Shown: piece after piece, positions 58,960 through 64,000 of the stretch
How the letters are laid out: every line of letters begins with the position of its first letter
How positions within the stretch are numbered: the first letter of the stretch is position 1
Origin: Fasciolopsis buskii
Taxonomy: Eukaryota; Platyhelminthes; Trematoda; Plagiorchiida; Fasciolidae
Length of the DNA stretch: 64,000 bases
Assembly: GCA_008360955.1 (NCBI GenBank)
Contig: LUCM01008456.1
Coordinates: 38,211 to 102,210 of the forward strand
Direction of reading: 5' to 3'
Notes under the pieces: model-generated
Told to the model about the DNA's origin: nothing
Database searches by the model: none
What the model saw: only the letters and a program-made list of their open reading frames with translations
Made by a program: the position numbers and the translations under genes

Positions 58960-59920
58960 CATTGCCAAATGGGGAAAGCTGTGTAACACTGTGTGCTTAA
59001 TCGAATAGACGAAACAAGTGCAACCTGAAGGCAGACTATTAGGAGCTGTAGCTCCATTCGACTTGTGCTTTACACGTTGGAGGTGTAAAGTGTTGCTGCA
59101 AGGTCGGACGACATTTGCCTTGCACTGGGTACTGGAGGGAAAGGATTTAATGACAGCCTATTTTTCGAGTTGTCTTGGCATCTGTGTGACAAAGGATGGC
59201 AGTTCAATAGTGGAAGTGAGCTCGCGTATATCCGATGGGATATACGCGTGCCACTCGAGTCTCGAGTGACATACGCTGGGCTCAAGTTGAAAGGTCGTGT
59301 ATACTGTGCTTCATTGAATTCAGCTCTGTTGTGTGGTTGTGCGACCTGGAGCTTACGTAATGCAGATGTTCGGTGTTTTTGGGGTTTTAGTCACCAAAGC
59401 TTGCATACTACTGCTAAGATTTGATGAAGTGACCGCCTGAGTAATATGCACTTTAAGAACCTATAATTGTCTCGGAGTATGAAACCTATTAGTTTTCTTT
59501 GGTTGGGCCACGTATTGCTTATAACGAACACGCCTACCATACCGTACTCTATTTTCCTTTCCTCGCATCAAGTGAGAGAAGCCATGTGAAGGTTAATAGA
59601 TGACATTGAAGCATGGGATGAGCAAATGTACTGAGCTTACGTGTAACAACTGTCTCAGGTGTTTAAGGCTCAAAAGACCGGGCCAACCAGCTGGGTAGAA
59701 ACACTGAAGAAAAAATGTGCACGTTTGACCATCAAGTCAGTTTCCGACCAGGTCAGGGTTATATTGCCCAAATCACTGCTCCGAAAATTTCTAGAGCATA
59801 GGCACGCCAGGCCCGGGGAGACCTTATACAGTTCTATGCCACGTTACGTTTCACGGCGATGGTTCTCGATTCCCCCTTTTGCCTCAAGCATGCCATAAAT
59901 TAAATGAAATAATAAATAAA
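58960..59920 (+). mobile_element. RTE-type LINE, 3' end fragment
   Basis: Blocks in several frames follow RTE ORF2 order: KVLLQGRTTF, LGICVTKDGSSIVEVSSRIS (the YLGSxIxxDGS..EIxxRI block), LKLKGRVYCASLNSALLCG and CATWSLRNADVR (LLYGCETWPLRxxDVR). A divergent WLGHVLRMP-like stretch lies near 59505. GPTSWVETLKKKCARLTI near 59690 corresponds to the WLETLxxMAxxRxxW end. An A-rich tail (ATAATAAATAAA) closes the copy at about 59918. Many stops. Confidence 0.78.
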
Positions 59921-60250
59921 CACCTTCCGTCGGTTTACGACCTCTGTCTTCCTTGATCTGAAAGCGACATATAACTCAGTCGATCGTGCAATTCCATGCC
60001 AAAGAAAATTTACTTCACTTTACTTTTTCATCCTCTGCATGCGAACAGCTGGAGTCTATCTCGTACCTACGGCGTCGTTTCACTCGAGTTCGCTAGAGAT
60101 ATTGTTTGTAATTGTGCGATATTTGTTCAGAGAGGAAACTATCTGGACCAAATGATGCAAGAAGTGTATTGAAAAATTAATGCGCCGTTTATTAGTTTTA
60201 ATTGTGAATGATATAATGTTAATAACGCGGCGTTGTTGGTAGATGGAATT

Positions 60251-60295
60251 CGCCAACGTTTCGACTACCGCGGGTAATCTTCCTCAAGGCAAGGT
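60251..60295 (-). ncRNA. Hammerhead-like motif in the left PLE terminus
   Basis: Minus strand: CCTTGCC pairs with GGCGAA, core-like TTGAGGA, stem II GATTACC with GGTAGTC (one G-U), GAAA, self-complementary ACGT and cleavage site T. Only position 3 (U for C) and one extra A before stem II depart from the consensus, making this the closest of the five copies to a canonical hammerhead. Confidence 0.5.
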
Positions 60296-60434
60296 TTGCA
60301 ATCAAATGACTGAGGGAACGTTCACATGCCAACGGATGTTTCGTTGTCTGTGTTTGTCAACGTGCGTACTTTGGACTATGGGTCGAGTGAGAAAATAGTT
60401 GGCCTTCACGTCATGCGTCGCCTTGGTGGTGGAG

Positions 60435-61190
60435 TCAGCTAGCATGGTGACCTTTGGAATGTTTGTTTCTCAAAGATTTTAGGGTTGTCCACATCTCCGA
60501 AACCTCTGCTCCGTTGTTCCGATTGATGCATACGGGGTGGGTGCTTACCGCCAGAGCTTCGACTAATTTACGTTCAGTGTAGGTTCTGAATCCACGTTGG
60601 AGTACTTTTGTGTTTTCATAATCTATGTTATGTCCCTCTGCCATGGCATGCAAATCGATGACTGAATTGCGCTCGAGTTTTAATAAGGCCGCCCTACCCG
60701 AATGTCTGCACTTTTCTTTTCCTCTCTGTTCTATTATCCGTGTCATCAGTTGTCTGGTGGTTTGTTCAATGTATTCTGCTGGGCATTCCTTGCAAATGAT
60801 TTTGTAGATACAGTTGTCTTGGTCTTGCACACCGACTTGATCTTTAGCCTTTGCTAAGTGGCGCTTTAAAGTATTATCCATCCGGAAGAAAGTGTGAATA
60901 TCAAAGTCACTGAGGACCTTTCTTATTGCTTCCGAAGTACCTGATCTGCAGGGAATTCTGACCGAGGTCGTCTTCTTTTCCTTTTCTTTCTTCTTGGTTG
61001 TTGATTTGCAAGTTTTCAGTTGTTTTCTTATGAGGCGTGGCGGATAGTGATCGTCTTGCAAGATATCGTCTAGACGTTTTAGTTTTTCTTTACGTTCGGC
61101 ATCATCACTGCATAGTTTTTTAACTCTGTTGGCTAACGAGGAAATAAGTGTCGGTTTCACGCATTGTGGATGAGTTGAACTGAAGTCCAA
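60435..61190 (-). pseudogene. PLE C-terminal GIY-YIG endonuclease
   Basis: 251 open codons beginning at MDFSSTHPQCVKPTL (YLDFxSxHP block). A basic linker (KKKEKEKK, residues 67-73) leads to the endonuclease. CIYKIICKECPAEYIEQTTR holds a CxxC pair (C133, C136), the GIY equivalent IYKI (128-131) and YIE at 140-142, where YIG is normal. The conserved Arg (R151), His and the metal-binding Glu (E206 in YTERKLVEAL) are visible. The Gly to Glu change at YIG is unusual. The frame itself is intact over the whole domain. Confidence 0.87.
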
Positions 61191-61957
61191 ATACCTATCC
61201 GAATGTGTGGATTTTCTGTGAGTGTCAATATTAAATTTCGTGAGTCATTAACTTTCAGTCGACAATCTAAGAAGCTGACTCTACTGGTGTCTTCTGACTC
61301 CATTATGAACTTAATGGATCTACCTTGCTTATTGAAAGCTTGAAGAAAACTATCTTTTTGTGCCGACTTGGTGATTGCAAACATATCGTCGACATGACTT
61401 ACGTACAGGCGCTGGGGGTGAATAAAATTCATTAAGGCTTTAGATTCAGCCGAGTGTAGGAAAAGGTTTGCTACAGTGGGGGATATGGGCGATCCCATGG
61501 CCATACCATCCGTTTGTTTGTACATCTCATGTTTGAACTTGAAGTATGTTGACATGAGGCAAAGTTCTATACCCCTGATAGTTTCGGATGGAGCTAGTAC
61601 AGTTCGCTCTTCTGAGGAAGTGTCTGATATTAACAGTGAATGTAAGTAGTGCAGTGTCTTTAATGAGTACACTCGTGTATAAAGAAACTACATCAATACT
61701 CACAGAAACTTCGTCGTTTTCTAGTTCAAATTCTTTCAGTATATGGGCGAATTCGAAAGCGTAATTGATATGACTTACTACTATGGGGCTTTAATAACCC
61801 ACTGAAATATTTCACCAACTTGTACGTTCCACAAGAAGTGCAGTCTGCAGTTGAACAAATGGGTGTTAGGTTTGTCGATCTTTGGTAAGCCTTAAGATCT
61901 CCTAGGTCTGTTTGTTTTTGGCGTTGATGAGAACCACAGAGATTTCCTGAGTTTTTT
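61157..61957 (-). pseudogene. PLE reverse transcriptase
   Basis: RT blocks: GLPKIDKPNTHL near 61890 (GLPKIHK box), then a frame-broken stretch, then 171 open codons (61672-61157). These hold MYKQTDGMAMGSPISP (the G-x-x-M-G-S-P-x-S-P box) and YVSHVDDMFAI, the catalytic Y-x-D-D equivalent with both Asp present. They also hold SFLDCRL (F-L-D box) and LTENPHIRIG, after which the frame shifts to the next block. In other PLEs this would continue as T-D-x-Y-L-D-F. Confidence 0.85.
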
Positions 61958-61960
61958 CCT

Positions 61961-62345
61961 TCAAGCCAGATAGATACTTGTTTGCATGGGTCTTTGATTT
62001 GTTGAGTGATGCGTTCTTTTCTTCTTTTCTATTTTTTCGTAAGGTCCATCCTGCAGGTGCTCGCCGACCTTTGACTCGTAATCCAATCTGTTGGGGATAA
62101 CTGTAACATTCCCTTTGTCCGCTTGCGTGATGTGAATTGTTCGATCTTGTTTTGGATTCGTCAGTGCTTTCCTTTCCTCCACTGTGATATTTGGTGCAAT
62201 TGGCTGTTGGTTCTTAAGAATATTGCATATCCTCAGCCTAGCCTGATTGGCGTTTTCTTCCGTGAGGTTCGATAAATCTTGTTTCAGTGTTGGAACGATT
62301 TCTTCGATCATCATCAGTTTTCTCTGGGGATTGAAATTCAAACTT
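61961..62345 (-). pseudogene. PLE linker preceding reverse transcriptase
   Basis: Continues after the frameshift: SLNFNPQRKL, LRICNILKNQQPIAPNIT, EERKALTNPKQDRTIHITQADKGNVTVI and YESKVGEHLQDGPYEKIEKK in segments. TQADKGNVTVI is the conserved x-x-A-D-K-G-N-x-x-V-V block before PLE RT. The frame then breaks again at about 61960. Confidence 0.78.
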
Positions 62346-62961
62346 TTTGTAGTAATTGTAACTCTATAGATGTCAACGGTCTGCTGGATATGTTCAATAC
62401 GATATTTTTGGTGTTCATTATTGCATGTTTTCTGATTTTTGATTTTGATCCATCCTCGATCGTCTTTTGCGAGATTAATTTCGCGAACTTGCGTTTTCGT
62501 CTTGTTTGGCATGTTTTAAACGCGTGTGGTCGTCGTTGTTCAACGACGGTTTGAACTTGTTCGAGGAATTCTGCTGGGAGCAATTGATTCAAACAGTCAT
62601 CAGTATTCCGTAGTCTGAAACATATTAAATGAATGTTTACTGTACAGTCGTGAATACGTTGTCGTAGGGACGTACGCGAAGCGACCAAGGCGGATTTCAC
62701 AGATCGAACTGAATTATTCGGAGGCCTAACGGCGAGAGTTTTGTGGACATCATTGCGCTGAAGACAACGTTGGTTGAATGTGCGGTGATTGATCCAGTTG
62801 GCAAGCTTTTTTCCCGGAGCAATCCGATTGGTAACTAGTTTGTACATATCAGAACCAAATGACGTAAGGAGTGTATCGAAAAATCGATGCGCTGTGTTGT
62901 TTTTAATTGCGAAAGATATAATGTTAATTACCCAGCGTTGTTGGTAGATGTAATTTGTCAA
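62338..62961 (-). pseudogene. PLE N-terminal ORF block
   Basis: 207 open codons that start inside the terminal repeat (YIYQQRWVINIISFAIKNN) and contain AHRFFDTLLTSFG, a basic middle part and, at the end, SSRPLTSIELQLLQK. That end is the conserved L-S-x-R-x-L-T-x-x-E-x-x-L-L-x-K-G-L-x-F-x-P block of PLEs. The following GLNFNP part is in another frame, so a frameshift lies at about 62340. Confidence 0.8.
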
Positions 62962-63002
62962 CGTTTCGCCTACCGTGGTTAGTCTTTCTCAAGGCAAGTT
63001 TT
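62955..63002 (-). ncRNA. Hammerhead-like motif in the right PLE terminus
   Basis: Minus strand: TTGCC, TTGAGAA, stem II GACTAAC..GTAGGC (weakened), GAAA, ACGTT, then GACAA, where stem I pairing is reduced. Inverted partner of the motif at 63093-63140. Confidence 0.4.
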
Positions 63003-63092
63003 GCGATCAAATGGCCGAGGAAACGTTCACAAACACAGACAACTAAACATCAGTTGGCATATGGACGTTCCTTCAGCTATTTGATTGTAAAA

Positions 63093-63140
63093 CTTGCCTT
63101 GAGAAAGACTAACCACGGTGGTCGAAACGTTGGCACACTA
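63093..63140 (+). ncRNA. Hammerhead-like motif in the inverted PLE terminus
   Basis: Plus strand: TTGCC, TTGAGAA, stem II GACTAACCACGGTGGTC, GAAA, ACGTT, GGCAC. U at position 3 and A at position 8 as in the 26.3-kb copy. Confidence 0.42.
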
Positions 63141-63499
63141 CATCTGCCATCAACGTTGTTATTAAAGTTAAATCATTCACAACTAAGGAAACTATCTGAT
63201 TTCAAATGTTATGCTACTGAGTGACGATCAAATTAAGTAGCAGCTCTCTCTGGATCATCTAAACGATAGTGTAGATGTGTTTAGGATGGGTTTTTCACCT
63301 TCTGAGTGTAAAATGTCAAATCGAAACCAAACTTTGTCATGGCAAGGGTACGATTGGCTGGTTGTATGTCACCTGGTGGTCGTATATCGAACTAAGTTTC
63401 TACGCGCGTACAGGAGGCTCCGTCGTGTTCACACCTGTGAGGTTGGCGTGACATCCGGTTATCAATCAAAGGTCGAGCATATGCGGCAAAAGTGAGGTC

Positions 63500-64000
63500 G
63501 GTAAAGCCGTACGGCATGACCGTTGACAGCAGACATACGAAGACTTTCGGTTTTGGAACACCGTTGTCTTTGTAGTGCTAGCAGAACACGACCGGAGGGT
63601 TTTTCCCCAGTTACTCAGAGGTTAGATATGGGGTATTGGAGTTTAAGATCCAATCTTTAAGAGAGGTACTAAATCACGAGTTATTATGGTTGGGGCACCT
63701 CTCGTGCATGCCTACAAAACGCCTGCATCATTGTGTACTCTTTTTCGAAGCACAACGCTGAGGGATGTTTCGAGGTGGCCACTCAATAGCATGACAGAAA
63801 GATGCACGAATACCTCAGTCAGTGGACTGACTCGTGCAGAGGAATTGATACCATAACCGGTCATTGTTAAACAGCAGGACAAGCCTCTGACTTCTGCCTT
63901 CTCCCCAATGTTACACATGTCCATAAAAAGAGTGAATATCCAAGGGAACAGGCAGTGGACCTACACAGGTGGGAAAAGTTAAGACGCTGCTTCATTCAAC
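63500..64000 (+). mobile_element. RTE-type LINE, 3' end fragment, runs off the window
   Basis: PLTADIRRLSVLEHRCL (WPLRxxDIRRLxVFDHRCLR) is followed in other frames by EVLNHELLWLGHLSCMPTKR (the L-x-W-L-G-H-V-L-R-M-P box), LHHCVLFFEAQR and GMFRGGHS. Near the right edge, remnants of the LPGWGPRD..W end can be guessed. Several frameshifts. Same strand and same part of the ORF as the fragments at 34.7 and 59.0 kb. Confidence 0.75.

Larger units (their letters stand above)
62880..63190. repeat. Large inverted repeat (hairpin) at the PLE 5' end
   Basis: The block 62905-63013 (GTTGGTAGATGTAATTTGTC through TTTTGCGATCAAATGG) is complementary to 63083-63186 in reverse, around a 70-bp centre. RNA from this end could fold into a long hairpin. 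Confidence 0.8.
60125..63195 (-). mobile_element. Penelope-like element (PLE), frameshifted, with terminal repeats
   Basis: A minus-strand PLE: N-terminal region (62961-62345), linker (62340-61961), RT (61960-61190) and GIY-YIG endonuclease (61190-60435). Terminal blocks in the same orientation lie at 60130-60340 and 62850-63010. A third block in inverted orientation lies at 63080-63190, the direct-plus-inverted pLTR layout known for PLEs. The left block even repeats the ORF start (60125-60175), as in tandem pLTRs. At least three frame breaks (near 62340, 61800-61960 and 61190) make it non-autonomous. It is the best preserved transposon in the window. Confidence 0.9.

Noticed and set aside
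1..64000. CRISPR arrays, operons, rRNA or bacterial insertion sequences
   Set aside because: No regular spaced repeats, no ribosome-binding sites before long frames, no rRNA signatures; the sequence is eukaryotic in every respect.

Overview
The window looks like flatworm nuclear DNA, most likely from a digenean fluke. The evidence is repeat content: relics of Penelope-like, CR1-like, RTE-type and two distinct Ty3/gypsy elements of the kinds common in trematodes, AT-rich non-coding DNA with (TA)n and (CA)n microsatellites, and exon-like segments bounded by GT..AG, some with possible introns of 45-64 nt. There is no operon, no bacterial gene and no complete intact protein gene. The species cannot be fixed from the sequence alone.

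Region 1 (1-16.9 kb) is mostly non-coding. It holds a probable relic of the 3' part of a short-chain dehydrogenase gene of the 3beta-HSD/SDR42E type on the minus strand (3.0-3.55 kb). It also holds tRNA-like SINE-type fragments (6.9, 7.6 and 10.2 kb) and several weak exon candidates. The best of these is a minus-strand terminal exon at 16.14-16.31 kb with a poly(A) signal downstream.

Region 2 (16.94-17.73 kb) is the most interesting locus. It is a composite repeat made of one inverted and two directly repeated copies of a unit of about 320 bp, and each copy carries a type I hammerhead ribozyme motif. The two direct copies place their predicted self-cleavage sites exactly 320 nt apart. This is the layout expected of a retrozyme, a non-autonomous element that makes small circular RNAs, or of an Sm-alpha-like hammerhead SINE. 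Only the last copy keeps the full catalytic core.

Region 3 (17.7-34.6 kb) is again sparse. It has exon candidates at 21.8-23.0 kb and 28.15 kb and a solitary Penelope terminus at 26.3 kb.

Region 4 (34.7-64 kb) is a transposon graveyard. In order it holds an RTE 3' fragment (34.7), a Penelope 5' fragment (38.1), a plus-strand Ty3/gypsy relic (39.1-41.5), a near-perfect 325-bp inverted repeat around 1.1 kb (41.5-43.3), and a CR1-like LINE with endonuclease and reverse transcriptase (44.7-47.0). It continues with a second CR1-like endonuclease (50.7-51.5), a purine-rich tract (52.2), a minus-strand Ty3/gypsy relic with gag-protease-RT-RNase H-integrase (53.8-56.8), an RTE fragment (59.0-59.9), a frameshifted Penelope-like element with RT and GIY-YIG endonuclease (60.1-63.2), and a last RTE fragment that runs off the window. 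All protein-coding transposon relics carry stops or frameshifts. The five Penelope termini share a hammerhead-like motif with an unusual core.

Open frames of 100-150 codons are not evidence of genes here. By my own rough estimate about 6% of codons are stops at this composition, so a few such frames are expected by chance in 64 kb. Exon candidates are therefore given low confidence unless motifs or splice sites support them.
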